From Gordonia jinghuaiqii (GTDB lineage: Bacteria > Actinomycetota > Actinomycetes > Mycobacteriales > Mycobacteriaceae), in contig NZ_CP059491.1 in the NCBI RefSeq assembly GCF_014041935.1, positions 124,001 through 188,000 of the forward strand: DNA of 64,000 nt, in the 5' to 3' direction. Both the position numbers and the translations under genes were made by a program. Positions 17,790 to 28,077 of this stretch are shown here, one piece after another. Each line of letters begins with the position of its first letter. The first letter of the stretch is position 1. Below the pieces are notes generated by a model. It had not been told where the DNA came from. It did no database searches and was given only the letters and a program-made list of their open reading frames with translations.

Positions 17790-18046
17790 TTGGCGTTCGG
17801 ATTGCCGACGCGGACACTGCTCACCGCGGTCTGCACGGACCCGGTGACCGGGGTGTTCAACCGCGCGGGATGGGAACTCGCCACCACGGGCCACGCTGTG
17901 CACGCCCAGGCGGGCTCCCATCTCTCCGCGGGACAACGCGCCGGACCACGGCCGCACCCCCCAGCCGACGAGACACACTCGCGGTGAGCGTCATCGCCGT
18001 GCCCGGGGTTGCGATTGACCACGAGAGCGCGCCGATGTCCCGCTAA
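17790..18046 (+). pseudogene. Possible remnant of a GGDEF (diguanylate cyclase) gene
   Basis: In one frame the sequence reads TDPVTGVFNRAGWELA, very like the opening of a GGDEF domain ('DPLTGLPNRRGF'). About 40 codons on, in another frame, it reads VSVIAVPGVAIDHES, recalling the next GGDEF strand ('V.VI.VDIDHFK'). The frame change, the missing remainder and the lack of a GG[DE]EF motif suggest decay. It could also be coincidence in a 384-bp gap (17672-18055) with no other gene. Confidence 0.3.
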
Positions 18047-18049
18047 TGT
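18044..18049 (+). promoter_or_regulatory. -10 box of a leaderless promoter for the DUF2254 fusion gene
   Basis: TAATGT ends 6 nt before the ATG at 18056. Confidence 0.55.
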
Positions 18050-18055
18050 CGGGGG

Positions 18056-20278
18056 ATGACGCGGTGGTTCGATGAGAGGATCGTCGAGCCCGGCCGCCTG
18101 CCGTTGCTCATCCTGTTGCTCGCGTTCGTGCTGACCTTCCTGTTCATCCGGTTCAGCGTGCGGATGATCCGCGCGGAGGTCAGCTGGTGGCCCGGGAACG
18201 TGACACCGGGCGGGCTGCACGTGCATCACGTCTTCTTCGGGATGATGCTGATGTTGTTGTCGGGCTTCGGCTTCGTGGCCGTCGACCCGCTCCGCACCCC
18301 GGTCGTCGACTGTATCCTCGCCGCGCTCTTCGGCATCGGCTCGGCCCTGGTGCTCGACGAGTTCGCGCTCATCCTGCACCTGCGCGACGTCTACTGGTCC
18401 GAGGAGGGCCGCGCCTCGATCGACGCGGTGTTCGTCGCGATCGCGATCGGCCTGTTGTTCCTGCTGGGACTGCAGCCGTTCGGGGCCTTCGACATCGTCG
18501 GCGAGATCCGGGACGAGACCGACACCGCCGCGCGGATCGCGGTGACCGCCGTCGTCGTCCTCAACGTGATCCTGGCGGTGATCACCCTGCTGAAGGGCAA
18601 GGTGTGGACCGGACTCGTGGGCATGTTCATCCCGATCCTGCTGTGGTTCGGTGCACTTCGGCTGGCGCGGCCGCAATCACCCTGGGCGCGTTGGCGCTAC
18701 ACCACACGCGAGCGCAAGATGGCCAGGGCCACCGACCGTGAGCAGCGCTACCGCGAGCCGGTCATGCGGCGCAAGATCATCCTCCAGGAAGCTGTCGCGG
18801 GCCGATTCGGCCTACCCGACAAGCCGCCTCCTCCGGTTCCGGTGGCGGCGGTCGACACCGTGAACGAACCGGTGCCGGGTGCATTCGTCACCGCCCTGCG
18901 CTGGCGCCGGACGCGCAAAGAGCTGCGCGCGGTGCCGATCTGGCGCCTGCCGGTCGTGCTGGTGACACTGGCGATCGTCGCGGCGTGGTTCACCGTCGGC
19001 TTCGACCAGCTCCTCGAGCTCGAGGTGGACCCGGGCACCCTCGCGACGCTGCTCAGTGTCATCGCGGGCTCGATGGCGACCCTGACGGGTCTGGTGTTCA
19101 CCGCGGTGACCCTGGCCATGCAGTTCGGGGCGTCGTCGATCTCGGTGCGGGTGATCCCGATGCTCCAGCAGGAACCCGTGATGCGGTGGTCCACCGGATT
19201 CTTCCTCGCCACCTTCGTCTACAGCGTGATCATCGCGATCGACCTGTCTGTGGGCGAGCCCGATTCTCCGACACCGGGTTTGTCCACGGCCATCGCCTTC
19301 GTGCTCACCACGGCGAGTGCGTACCTGTTCATCGCGCTCGTCGGCAAGGTCGGCACGATCCTCAACACCGCCCGCCTGTTGCAGTGGATCGCCGATGACG
19401 GCCGAGCGGCGATTCTGAGGCAGTACCAGATGCCGCCCGCGCCACCCGGGGAGGAGTCCGACCATCCAAGGAACCCCGATCCGGCGAACCCCGATCCGGC
19501 GAACCCCGATCCGGCGAACCCCGATCCGGCGAACCCCGATGCGGGAGAGCCGCCCGAGGACGCGGCCACCGAACGGGAAGCGCTGGTCGACGACGCCCGA
19601 TCGGTGATCCCGCTGGGGGAGGTGAACGCGCACGGTCGAGTGTTGCTGGCGGTCAACGGCGATCGACTCCGACGACTGGCGCTCGGCTGGGGTGTGCGGA
19701 TCGACGTCCTGGTCGCGGTGGGCGATCACGTACCCCGCGGTCACCCGGTTGTCGCGATCATCGGTGATCCGACGCCGGTGATCACCGCACGTGTCCTGGG
19801 TTGTCTGTTGTTCGGCGACTCACACCAGCCGTCGGTGAGTCCGGCGGCCGCGCTGCAGGCGATCTCCGACATCGCGCTCAAGGCCATGTCGGCGGGCAGC
19901 AACGACCCGAGCGTGGTGGTGCAGGCCCTCGACCACACCGAGGACCTGCTGTTGTTCCTCGCGCCGAGGGTGAGTGCGGAGGCCCGCGCGCCGCTCACCT
20001 CGGTCCGCGGAATCCGGCGGAGCTGGGCCGATTACGTCGCGATCGGCACCGACGAGATCCGCAGGCACAGCGCAGGTCAGGCGCAGGTCCAGCGTCGACT
20101 GCGTGCGTTGTTCGAATCGTTACTCACCGGATGTGCTCCGGCACAACGTGTTGCGGTCGTCGAACGTCTGGCCGTGCTCGACGGGCAGGCGGCCTGTGAG
20201 TGGCAAGACGATCTGGACCGCAAGCTCGCGGGAGCGGCCGACCGGCAGGGCTATGGATCAGAGTTCGGCGGCTCGTAG
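18056..20278 (+). CDS. DUF2254 membrane protein with an extra N-terminal membrane domain
   Basis: A 740-residue membrane protein in two parts. Residues about 17-210 hold five or six helices with a histidine-rich loop (PGGLHVHHVFFGMML), a domain also found alone in actinobacteria. Residues about 285-720 match DUF2254: helices near 302-322, 337-360, 381-400 and 416-437, then a soluble C-terminal region (GRVLLAVNGDRLRRLALGWG, VRGIRRSWADYVAIG). A hydrophilic insert at about 473-495 is four tandem copies of NPDPA, encoded by a perfect 15-bp repeat. The function of DUF2254 is unknown; a channel or transporter role is inference. Its 3' end overlaps the convergent esterase gene by 21 bp. Confidence 0.8.
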   Translation: MTRWFDERIVEPGRLPLLILLLAFVLTFLFIRFSVRMIRAEVSWWPGNVTPGGLHVHHVFFGMMLMLLSGFGFVAVDPLRTPVVDCILAALFGIGSALVLDEFALILHLRDVYWSEEGRASIDAVFVAIAIGLLFLLGLQPFGAFDIVGEIRDETDTAARIAVTAVVVLNVILAVITLLKGKVWTGLVGMFIPILLWFGALRLARPQSPWARWRYTTRERKMARATDREQRYREPVMRRKIILQEAVAGRFGLPDKPPPPVPVAAVDTVNEPVPGAFVTALRWRRTRKELRAVPIWRLPVVLVTLAIVAAWFTVGFDQLLELEVDPGTLATLLSVIAGSMATLTGLVFTAVTLAMQFGASSISVRVIPMLQQEPVMRWSTGFFLATFVYSVIIAIDLSVGEPDSPTPGLSTAIAFVLTTASAYLFIALVGKVGTILNTARLLQWIADDGRAAILRQYQMPPAPPGEESDHPRNPDPANPDPANPDPANPDPANPDAGEPPEDAATEREALVDDARSVIPLGEVNAHGRVLLAVNGDRLRRLALGWGVRIDVLVAVGDHVPRGHPVVAIIGDPTPVITARVLGCLLFGDSHQPSVSPAAALQAISDIALKAMSAGSNDPSVVVQALDHTEDLLLFLAPRVSAEARAPLTSVRGIRRSWADYVAIGTDEIRRHSAGQAQVQRRLRALFESLLTGCAPAQRVAVVERLAVLDGQAACEWQDDLDRKLAGAADRQGYGSEFGGS
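19472..19540 (+). repeat. 15-bp in-frame tandem repeat (4 perfect copies plus a partial)
   Basis: AACCCCGATCCGGCG repeats exactly at 19472, 19487, 19502 and 19517, then 9 more matching bases. It adds NPDPA units to the loop between the DUF2254 membrane part and its soluble domain. Identical copies imply recent expansion by slippage, so the number probably varies between strains. Confidence 0.95.
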
Positions 20279-21337
20279 CGGCTGGGCCGAGCCGGTCACG
20301 CTGATGAAGCGGGCGGCGGTCGCGACGGCCTGACGTGCCTCCGAGGACAAGCGTGGCAGCAGCTGGAAGACGTGGCCCTGGTCGGGCCAGGACTGGATCA
20401 CCGAAACCCCTCCGGCGCCGATGATCTCGTCGTGGGTGGCACGGGCGTCGGCGCCCATGACCTCGAGTGCACCGTATTGGATCAGCGTCGTCGGCAACGA
20501 CATGTCCGGGGTGAGGCGCACCCGCATGCGGGGATGGTCGGGGTCGGCGGTGCGTGTGTAGAGCCGCAGGATCTTGCGCGCCGACACCGCGTTGATGATG
20601 GGATCGCGGACCCCGCTGCGCTGATTGGCCACCGCCAGATCGAAAGTCGGGTCGTAGAGAGGGGAGAACAGCACCATCGAACCCGGTTGCGGCGTCCCCG
20701 TGGTGTGGTTGACGGCGAGCAGGTCCAGCGCGAGGTGTCCACCCGCGGAATCGCCTGCCACCACGATGTCCTCCGCCCGGTACCCCTGCGACAGCAGCCA
20801 TCGGTAGCCGCGGATGGCGTCGTTGCCCGCGGATGGCCAGGGATGCTCGGGGCCGAGCCGGTAGTCGAGGCTGAACGCCGACAACTCGGTCTGATTGCTC
20901 AGGCGCGCGACCAGACCGCGGTGGGTGCGCGGCGAACACACGACATACCCGCTGCCGTGCAAGTAGTAGATGATGCGGCCGCCGGGCCGCGGCTGCGACG
21001 CGCGCCGACCGGTGACCCACTCACCACGGATCTGGCCGCCGCGGAACACCTCGCGCACGATCTGGATGCGGGTGTTCGCCGGCGGCGGGTTGAGCCGCTC
21101 GATCGTCCGGTTGAGTCCGGGACGGGTGCGCTGGATCATCTCCGCCGTCACGCGAAGCGGGCTGGCCCCCGCAACCGCCATCATCGGCCAGGTGACGCGG
21201 GCGAGATAGGCGTTCACCGCGCGGGATCGCCGCGAACCGTGCGGGTCGACGCCGAGCCGGCCGAAGGGGTGGTCGGCGGCCGGCGGCGGTGCTGTCCGCC
21301 CGGGGGAGGGTTCATCCGCGGGTGAGGTGACGCTCAT
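20258..21337 (-). CDS. Alpha/beta hydrolase of the hormone-sensitive-lipase family
   Basis: A 359-residue esterase/lipase. The oxyanion-hole motif HGSG (127-130, in YYLHGSGYVV) and the nucleophile S197 in GDSAGG mark the HSL (family IV) group; the acid lies probably in YGALEVMGADARA and the histidine in DQGHVFQLLP. Substrate unknown; relatives cut short-chain esters or lipid acyl chains. No signal peptide is seen. Start at 21337 (MSVTSPADEP) is preferred over 21376, since the intervening residues are unlike the family. Its 3' end overlaps the DUF2254 gene on the other strand. Confidence 0.82.
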   Translation of the reverse strand: MSVTSPADEPSPGRTAPPPAADHPFGRLGVDPHGSRRSRAVNAYLARVTWPMMAVAGASPLRVTAEMIQRTRPGLNRTIERLNPPPANTRIQIVREVFRGGQIRGEWVTGRRASQPRPGGRIIYYLHGSGYVVCSPRTHRGLVARLSNQTELSAFSLDYRLGPEHPWPSAGNDAIRGYRWLLSQGYRAEDIVVAGDSAGGHLALDLLAVNHTTGTPQPGSMVLFSPLYDPTFDLAVANQRSGVRDPIINAVSARKILRLYTRTADPDHPRMRVRLTPDMSLPTTLIQYGALEVMGADARATHDEIIGAGGVSVIQSWPDQGHVFQLLPRLSSEARQAVATAARFISVTGSAQPLRAAEL

Positions 21338-21862
21338 CACTCCGACGGTAGACCGAGTGTGACTCTCGCGCCGCACAATCGAATCGACTCAATCCGGCAT
21401 TCCCGACGCCGGCGTCGATCGTTACCCGATCAGCGCCCGAACGAGACGTTCCGGCGTCGTTCCGCCGCGGCCGGTGCCGAATCCGCCACGCGCCTTTCGA
21501 TCGCCGTCTCACGTGCAGCGTCGTCGTCGTTGTGGTAGCCGGATTTCAATAGTGGACCCTCGGCGTGGAAAAATGGCCCACAATGCTCATACGGCTGCCC
21601 GCGGGCGCCCTTGCGTGCTGCGCACAAGCTGGGATGAGCAGGGTGGTTCGGGCCCCGACGATGCGGCCCGAGAATACCGTCAGCAACGGCGCTGACCGGG
21701 ACACACCGCCTAGTGATTGTCGGCTCTGCCCAGGTCAGCCCCGATAGGGGCGGAAGACGACGACGCCGTGGACATCGAGGTCCGCGACCCAACGGCCGGG
21801 TGGGGCCCCAGACATTGACGACGGGTAGTGCGTGCACCCCGCGCACGCAAAGTGAGGCGAAT
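21338..21862. promoter_or_regulatory. Long leader/promoter region of gltB
   Basis: 525 bp with no gene I can support on either strand. A small stem TGCGTG-n9-CACGCA (21829-21849) lies directly before the gltB ribosome site. The length suggests a regulated promoter, as expected for nitrogen assimilation, but I could not recognise a GlnR or AmtR site with confidence. Confidence 0.35.
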
Positions 21863-24800
21863 ATGAAGCAGGCTCCGGGACCGGTGGGTCTCTACGACCC
21901 ACGCAATGAGCACGACTCCTGCGGTGTGGCGTTTGTCGTGGACATGCACGGACGACGCAGTCGCGACATCGTCGACAAGGCGATCATGGCCCTGGTCAAC
22001 CTCGAGCACCGCGGTGCCGCGGGTGCCGAGCCGAACACCGGCGACGGCGCCGGGATCATGATCCAGGTCCCGGACCGTTTCCTGCGCGAGACCGTCGACT
22101 TCGAACTCCCCGCCGAGGGCGCCTACGCCACCGGCATCGCCTTCCTGCCGCAGGGCGCCGAGGACGCGCGCCTCGCCTGTGCAGGTGTCGAGAAGGTCAT
22201 CGAGGCAGAGGGTCTGACGCTGCTCGGCTGGCGTGAGGTGCCCACCAACGAGAACTCGCTCGGTGCGCTCGCCCGCGACGCCATGCCGACCTTCCGCCAG
22301 GTCTTCATCGGTGGCGCCGAGGGCATGGACCTCGAGCGTCGTGCCTACGTCGTGCGCAAACGTGTGCAGCATGAACTCGGCAACAAGGGTGCCGGCGCCG
22401 ACGGCCCGGGTCGCGAGACCGTGTACTTCCCGAGCCTGTCCGGCCGCACCTTCGTCTACAAGGGCATGCTGACCACCCCGCAGCTGCGGGAGTTCTACGT
22501 GGATCTGCAGGATTCGCGCATGGAGAGCTCGCTGGGCCTCGTCCATTCGCGCTTCTCCACCAACACCTTCCCGTCGTGGCCGCTGGCGCATCCGTTCCGC
22601 CGCGTGGCCCACAACGGCGAGATCAACACCGTCACCGGCAACGAGAACTGGATGCGCGCCCGCGAGGCGCTCATCGACACCGAGGCCTTCGGGGCCGACG
22701 CGGCGTCGAAGATCTTCCCGGTGTGCACCCCCGGCGCGTCGGACACCGCGCGCTTCGACGAGGTGCTCGAGCTGCTGCACCTCGGTGGCCGCAGCCTGCC
22801 GCACGCGGTCCTGATGATGATCCCCGAGGCGTGGGAACGTCAGGAGTCGATGAAGCCCGAGCACCGGGCGTTCTACCGGTACCACTCCGCGCTCATGGAA
22901 CCGTGGGACGGACCGGCGTCGGTGTGCTTCACCGACGGCACCGTCGTCGGCGCCGTGCTGGACCGAAACGGTCTGCGCCCCAGCCGCGTCTGGGTCACCA
23001 AGGACGGCCTCGTCGTGATGGCCTCCGAGGTCGGCGTCCTCGACATCGACCACTCCGAGGTGGTGCAGAAGATGCGCCTGCAGCCGGGTCGCATGTTCCT
23101 CGTGGACACCGCTGCCGGCCGCATCGTCGCCGACGAGGAGATCAAGGACGAGCTGGCCGCCGAGCATCCGTACGCGGAGTGGCTCGAGCAGGGTCTGGTC
23201 CCGGTGGAGGACATCGAGGCGCCGCCGCATCAGCACATGCCCCACGACCGGGTTGCGTTGCGCCAGCAGGTGTTCGGTTACACCAACGAGGAACTGAGCC
23301 TCCTGGTCGAGCCGATGGCCAAGACCGGCGCGGAGGCGCTCGGCTCGATGGGCACCGACACGCCGATCGCCGTGCTGTCCAAGCGGCCGCGCATGCTGTT
23401 CGACTACTTCCAGCAGATGTTCGCGCAGGTGACCAACCCGCCGCTCGACGCGATCCGCGAAGAGATCGTGACCAGCGTCGGCGGCACCATCGGCACCGAG
23501 GCCGACCTGCTGAACCCCAGTCCCGAGTCCTGCCGCCAGATCGAGCTCTCCTCACCGGTTCTCGACAACGACACGCTCGCCAAGCTGGTCGAGATCAACG
23601 ACAACGACGCCCTGCCGGACTTCCGCAGCATCCACGTCCACGGGCTCTACCCGGTGGCCGAGGGCGGCGCCGGTCTGCGCAAGGCGCTCGACGAGGTGCG
23701 CGCCAAGGTCAGTGCCGCGATCGACGACGGCGTGAACCTGGTGGTGCTGAGCGACCGTGAGTCCGACGAGACCTACGCGCCGATCCCGTCGCTGTTGCTG
23801 ACCGCCGCGGTCCATCACCACCTGGTGCGTGAGCGCAAGCGCACGAGAGTCGGCCTCATCGTCGAGTCCGGCGACTGCCGCGAGGTCCACCACGTGGCCG
23901 CGCTCGTCGGTTTCGGTGCGGCAGCGGTCAATCCGTACATGGCGTTCGAGTCGATCGAGGACATGATCGAACGCGGCGTGCTCGCCGGCGTCGACCTCGC
24001 CACCGCGCAGAAGAACTACATCAAGGCCGCGAGCAAGGGCGTGCTCAAGGTGATGAGCAAGATGGGCATCTCGACCCTCGCCTCCTACACCGGCGCGCAG
24101 CTCTTCCAGGTCATCGGCATCTCGCAGGACACTGTCGACGAGTTCTTCACCGGCCTCAACAGCCAGCTCGACGGCATCGGCCTCGACGAGATCGCCGCCG
24201 ATGTCGCCGTGCGGCATGCCCTGGCGTTCTCCGAGCGTCCGTCGGAGCGGGCGCACCGCGAACTCGAGGTCGGCGGCGAGTACCAGTGGCGCCGCGAGGG
24301 CGAGTACCACCTGTTCAACCCGGACACCGTCTTCAAGCTGCAGCACTCCACACGCACCGGCCAGTACAAGGTGTTCAAGGAGTACACGAAGCTCGTCGAC
24401 GACCAGTCCACCCAGATGGCGTCGCTGCGCGGCCTGTTCGACTTCAACTTCGGTGACCGCGACCCGATCCCGATCGAGAAGGTCGAACCGGCCAGCGAGA
24501 TCGTCAAGCGGTTCTCCACCGGCGCCATGAGCTTCGGTTCCATCTCGGCGGAGGCCCACGAGACCCTCGCCATCGCCATGAACCGTCTCGGCGGCCGCTC
24601 CAACTCCGGTGAGGGCGGCGAGGATCCGCGTCGTTTCACCCACGACGAGAACGGCGACTGGCGGCGCAGCGCGATCAAGCAGGTCGCGTCGGGACGCTTC
24701 GGCGTCACCTCGCACTACCTGAGCAACTGCACCGACATCCAGATCAAGATGGCGCAGGGTGCCAAGCCCGGTGAGGGCGGTCAGCTGCCTCCGCACAAGG

Positions 24801-26446
24801 TGTACCCGTGGGTCGCCGAGGTGCGTGGTTCGACGCCGGGCGTGGGTTTGATCTCGCCGCCGCCGCACCACGACATCTACTCGATCGAGGATCTGGCGCA
24901 GCTGATCCACGACCTGAAGAACGCCAACCCGCAGGCCCGCATCCACGTGAAGCTGGTGTCCGAGGTCGGCGTCGGCACGGTCGCGGCGGGCGTCTCCAAG
25001 GCCCACGCCGACGTCGTGCTCATCTCCGGTCACGACGGTGGCACCGGTGCCACCCCGCTGACCTCGATGAAGCACGCCGGAGCGCCGTGGGAGATCGGCC
25101 TGGCCGAGACCCAGCAGACGCTGCTGCTCAACGGACTTCGCGATCGCATCGTCGTGCAGGTCGACGGCCAGCTCAAGACCGGCCGCGACGTCGTCGTCGC
25201 CGCACTGCTCGGCGGCGAGGAGTTCGGCTTCGCCACCGCACCGCTGGTGGTCTCGGGCTGCATCATGATGCGCGTGTGTCACCTCGACACCTGCCCGGTG
25301 GGTGTGGCCACGCAGAACCCGCTGCTCCGTGAGCGTTTCGCGGGCAAGCCGGAGTTCGTGGAGAACTTCTTCATGTTCATCGCCGAGGAAGTCCGTGAAC
25401 TGCTGGCGCGCCTGGGATTCCGCACACTGCAGGAGGCGGTCGGCCACGTCGAGGCCCTCGACACCACGAAGGCACTGGCACATTGGAAGTCGTCGAAGGC
25501 GGGCAAGCTCGACCTGTCGTCGATCCTGACGATGCCGGAATCGCCGTTCATGAACCAGGATCTGTACTGCTCTGGCGTGCAGGATCATGCGTTGGAGAAG
25601 GCGCTCGATCAGCAGCTCATCGCGCAGAGCCGCGAGGCGATCGATCACGGTACCCGCGTGTCGTTCAGCTCCAAGATCACCAACGTGAACCGCACCGTCG
25701 GTACGATGCTGGGCCACGAGGTCACCAAGGCCTATGGCGCGCAGGGTCTTCCGGACGGGACGATCATCGTCGACTTCAACGGCTCGGCGGGTAACAGCTT
25801 CGGTGCGTTCGTGCCCAAGGGCATCACGCTGCGCCTCGAGGGCGACGCCAACGACTTCGTCGGCAAGGGCCTCTCGGGTGGCCGTCTGGTGGTCCGTCCG
25901 GCGCGCAACGCCCCCGCCGACTTCGTCGCCGAGGACAACATCATCGCAGGCAACGTCATCGGCTTCGGGGCCACCGCCGGGAAGATCTTCCTGCGCGGCA
26001 TCGTGGGTGAGCGCTTCTGCGTGCGTAACTCCGGTGTCACCGCTGTCGTCGAAGGCGTGGGCGACCACGGCTGCGAGTACATGACCGGTGGGCGGGTCGT
26101 CGTCCTCGGCGAGACCGGCCGCAACTTTGCGGCGGGTATGTCCGGCGGCATCGCGTACGTCTACGACCCCGCAGGCAAGCTCGCCGACAACCTCAACACC
26201 GAGCTCGTCGACATCGAACCGCTCGAGGACGAGGACATCGAGTTCCTCGCCTCGATCATCGACGAGCACCGGGCCGAGACCGAATCCCCGGTCGCCGGAG
26301 CACTGCTCAACGATTGGGACACCGCCCAGACGAACTTCGCCAAGGTCATGCCGCGCGACTACAAGCGTGTGCTGCTGGCCATCTCGGCGGCAGAGAAGAC
26401 CGGGCGAGACGTGAACGAAGCGATCATGGAGGCCGCACGTGGCTGA
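21863..26446 (+). CDS. gltB: Glutamate synthase (NADPH) large subunit
   Basis: A 1527-residue enzyme that moves the amide nitrogen of glutamine to 2-oxoglutarate. It starts with a short propeptide; C20 in [11 protein letters not shown] is the class II amidotransferase nucleophile exposed by cleavage. The FMN/synthase domain carries [26 protein letters not shown] and [14 protein letters not shown]; the 3Fe-4S cysteines are in [19 protein letters not shown]; the C-terminal beta-helix is rich in glycine ([21 protein letters not shown]). The start at 21863 follows GTGAGG; the 50 open codons before it are non-homologous. gltD begins inside its last codons. Confidence 0.97.
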   Translation: MKQAPGPVGLYDPRNEHDSCGVAFVVDMHGRRSRDIVDKAIMALVNLEHRGAAGAEPNTGDGAGIMIQVPDRFLRETVDFELPAEGAYATGIAFLPQGAEDARLACAGVEKVIEAEGLTLLGWREVPTNENSLGALARDAMPTFRQVFIGGAEGMDLERRAYVVRKRVQHELGNKGAGADGPGRETVYFPSLSGRTFVYKGMLTTPQLREFYVDLQDSRMESSLGLVHSRFSTNTFPSWPLAHPFRRVAHNGEINTVTGNENWMRAREALIDTEAFGADAASKIFPVCTPGASDTARFDEVLELLHLGGRSLPHAVLMMIPEAWERQESMKPEHRAFYRYHSALMEPWDGPASVCFTDGTVVGAVLDRNGLRPSRVWVTKDGLVVMASEVGVLDIDHSEVVQKMRLQPGRMFLVDTAAGRIVADEEIKDELAAEHPYAEWLEQGLVPVEDIEAPPHQHMPHDRVALRQQVFGYTNEELSLLVEPMAKTGAEALGSMGTDTPIAVLSKRPRMLFDYFQQMFAQVTNPPLDAIREEIVTSVGGTIGTEADLLNPSPESCRQIELSSPVLDNDTLAKLVEINDNDALPDFRSIHVHGLYPVAEGGAGLRKALDEVRAKVSAAIDDGVNLVVLSDRESDETYAPIPSLLLTAAVHHHLVRERKRTRVGLIVESGDCREVHHVAALVGFGAAAVNPYMAFESIEDMIERGVLAGVDLATAQKNYIKAASKGVLKVMSKMGISTLASYTGAQLFQVIGISQDTVDEFFTGLNSQLDGIGLDEIAADVAVRHALAFSERPSERAHRELEVGGEYQWRREGEYHLFNPDTVFKLQHSTRTGQYKVFKEYTKLVDDQSTQMASLRGLFDFNFGDRDPIPIEKVEPASEIVKRFSTGAMSFGSISAEAHETLAIAMNRLGGRSNSGEGGEDPRRFTHDENGDWRRSAIKQVASGRFGVTSHYLSNCTDIQIKMAQGAKPGEGGQLPPHKVYPWVAEVRGSTPGVGLISPPPHHDIYSIEDLAQLIHDLKNANPQARIHVKLVSEVGVGTVAAGVSKAHADVVLISGHDGGTGATPLTSMKHAGAPWEIGLAETQQTLLLNGLRDRIVVQVDGQLKTGRDVVVAALLGGEEFGFATAPLVVSGCIMMRVCHLDTCPVGVATQNPLLRERFAGKPEFVENFFMFIAEEVRELLARLGFRTLQEAVGHVEALDTTKALAHWKSSKAGKLDLSSILTMPESPFMNQDLYCSGVQDHALEKALDQQLIAQSREAIDHGTRVSFSSKITNVNRTVGTMLGHEVTKAYGAQGLPDGTIIVDFNGSAGNSFGAFVPKGITLRLEGDANDFVGKGLSGGRLVVRPARNAPADFVAEDNIIAGNVIGFGATAGKIFLRGIVGERFCVRNSGVTAVVEGVGDHGCEYMTGGRVVVLGETGRNFAAGMSGGIAYVYDPAGKLADNLNTELVDIEPLEDEDIEFLASIIDEHRAETESPVAGALLNDWDTAQTNFAKVMPRDYKRVLLAISAAEKTGRDVNEAIMEAARG

Positions 26447-27893
26447 CCCCAGAGGATTCCTCAAGCACCCCGAGCGGGAGCTGCCCGAACGCCGGCCGGT
26501 CGAGCTGCGCCTGCTGGACTGGAAAGAGGTCTACACAGACTTCGACAAGGGCCATCTCGAGACGCAGGCCAGCCGCTGCATGGACTGCGGTATCCCGTTC
26601 TGCCACAACGGCTGCCCGCTGGGGAACCTGATTCCCGAGTGGAACGACCTGGTCTACCGGGACCGGTGGCGTGACGGCATCGAGCGTCTCCACGCGACCA
26701 ACAACTTCCCGGAGTTCACCGGTCGTCTGTGCCCGGCGCCGTGCGAGGCGTCGTGCGTCCTGGGCATCAACCAGCCGCCGGTCACCATCAAGCAGGTCGA
26801 GGTCGAGATCATCGACAACGCCTTCGACAACGGCTGGGTCACCCCGGTTCTGCCGTCGGAGAAGACCGGCAAGTCCGTCGCCGTCGTCGGCTCCGGTCCT
26901 GCCGGATTGGCTGCCGCGCAGCAGCTCACGCGTGCCGGCCACGACGTGACACTGTTCGAGCGGGCCGACCGCATCGGCGGTCTGCTCCGCTACGGCATCC
27001 CCGAGTTCAAGATGGAGAAGCGGCACATCGATCGCCGGCTGGCGCAGATGGAGGCCGAGGGCACCGTCTTCCGCACCGGGGTCAACGTGGGAGTCGACGT
27101 CACCGTCGACCAGCTCCGCGCCGACTTCGACGCGGTCATCCTCGCCAACGGCTCGACCATCGGTCGTGACCTGCCGATCCCGGGCCGCGAGCTCGACGGC
27201 ATCCACCAGGCGATGGAGTTCCTGCCGCAGGCCAACCGGGTGCAGCTCGGCGACACCGTCGAAGGTCAGATCTCGGCCAAAGGCAAGAAGGTCATCATCA
27301 TCGGCGGCGGTGACACCGGTGCCGACTGCCTGGGCACCTCGCTGCGTCAGGGCGCCGAGATCGTGCACCAGTTCGAGATCATGCCCAAGCCGCCGATCGA
27401 GCGTGCCGAGTCGACCCCGTGGCCGACCTACCCGCTGATGTACCGCGTGTCCTCTGCCCACGAAGAGGGCGGCGAGCGCGTGTTCTCGGTCAACACCGAG
27501 CAGTTCCTCGGCGAGGACGGCAAGGTCACCGGGCTGCGGGCGCACGAGGTCGTCATGCGCGACGGCAGGTTCGAGAAGGTCGAGGGCTCCGACTTCGAGC
27601 TCGAGGCCGACCTGGTGCTGCTCGCCATGGGCTTCGTCGGTCCCGAGCGTGAGGACCTGCTCGACAAGATGGGCGTCGACTACGATCCGCGCGGCAACGT
27701 CAAGCGCGACGGCAACTTCGCCGCCACCGGTCAGCCCGGCGTGTTCGTCGCCGGTGACGCCGGGCGCGGCCAGTCGCTGATCGTGTGGGCCATCGCCGAG
27801 GGACGTTCGGCGGCGGCCGCGGCCGACAAGTTCCTCGTCGGTCAGACCGACCTGCCCGCTCCGATCGTGCCGACCCAGGTCGCCCAGCGCTGA
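26439..27893 (+). CDS. gltD: Glutamate synthase (NADPH) small subunit
   Basis: A 484-residue flavoprotein passing electrons from NADPH to GltB. N-terminal 4Fe-4S cysteines lie in [17 protein letters not shown] and [12 protein letters not shown]; the FAD motif is [15 protein letters not shown], the NADPH motif [15 protein letters not shown], and the C-terminal FAD contact [14 protein letters not shown]. It starts with GTG and overlaps gltB by 8 bp, giving tight translational coupling for the heterodimer. A strong UUCG-loop terminator follows. Confidence 0.97.
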   Translation: MADPRGFLKHPERELPERRPVELRLLDWKEVYTDFDKGHLETQASRCMDCGIPFCHNGCPLGNLIPEWNDLVYRDRWRDGIERLHATNNFPEFTGRLCPAPCEASCVLGINQPPVTIKQVEVEIIDNAFDNGWVTPVLPSEKTGKSVAVVGSGPAGLAAAQQLTRAGHDVTLFERADRIGGLLRYGIPEFKMEKRHIDRRLAQMEAEGTVFRTGVNVGVDVTVDQLRADFDAVILANGSTIGRDLPIPGRELDGIHQAMEFLPQANRVQLGDTVEGQISAKGKKVIIIGGGDTGADCLGTSLRQGAEIVHQFEIMPKPPIERAESTPWPTYPLMYRVSSAHEEGGERVFSVNTEQFLGEDGKVTGLRAHEVVMRDGRFEKVEGSDFELEADLVLLAMGFVGPEREDLLDKMGVDYDPRGNVKRDGNFAATGQPGVFVAGDAGRGQSLIVWAIAEGRSAAAAADKFLVGQTDLPAPIVPTQVAQR

Positions 27894-27924
27894 TCGGCGT
27901 CTGCCCGTCCTGATCGCCGAACCT

Positions 27925-27960
27925 GAACTCCCGCTTGCCCTTCGGGGCGGGCGGGAGTTC
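27925..27960 (+). terminator. gltBD terminator with UUCG tetraloop
   Basis: A 16-bp stem (two G-U pairs) from GAACTCCCGCTTGCCC, loop TTCG, followed by TCGTTTC. Confidence 0.9.
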
Positions 27961-28034
27961 TCGTTTCGGCCGGGGGGCGACGGGCATGCCGTCGGATCTT
28001 CGCCGGAGGGCACCCGTCGGGGTGCACCCCGACC

Positions 28035-28040
28035 TACACT
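28035..28040 (+). promoter_or_regulatory. -10 box of the cutinase gene
   Basis: TACACT, placing the transcript start near 28047 and leaving a short leader with GGAGAG before the ATG at 28078. Confidence 0.45.
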
Positions 28041-28077
28041 CGCTCCTATCCCATTCCCCGACTACGGAGAGCCGAGT

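Noticed and set aside
17672..18676. A long minus-strand N-terminal extension of the response regulator
   Set aside because: The receiver domain starts exactly at 17671 with the expected MNSLVTVVVVDD; the extension is antisense to the DUF2254 gene.
21430..21846. A 138-codon minus-strand frame before gltB
   Set aside because: Composition is Pro/Arg-rich without a domain, and no ribosome site is seen. Treated as leader DNA.
23552..26464. A 970-codon open frame opposite gltB
   Set aside because: Same cause: third-position GC bias of a conserved gene on the other strand. No domain is visible.
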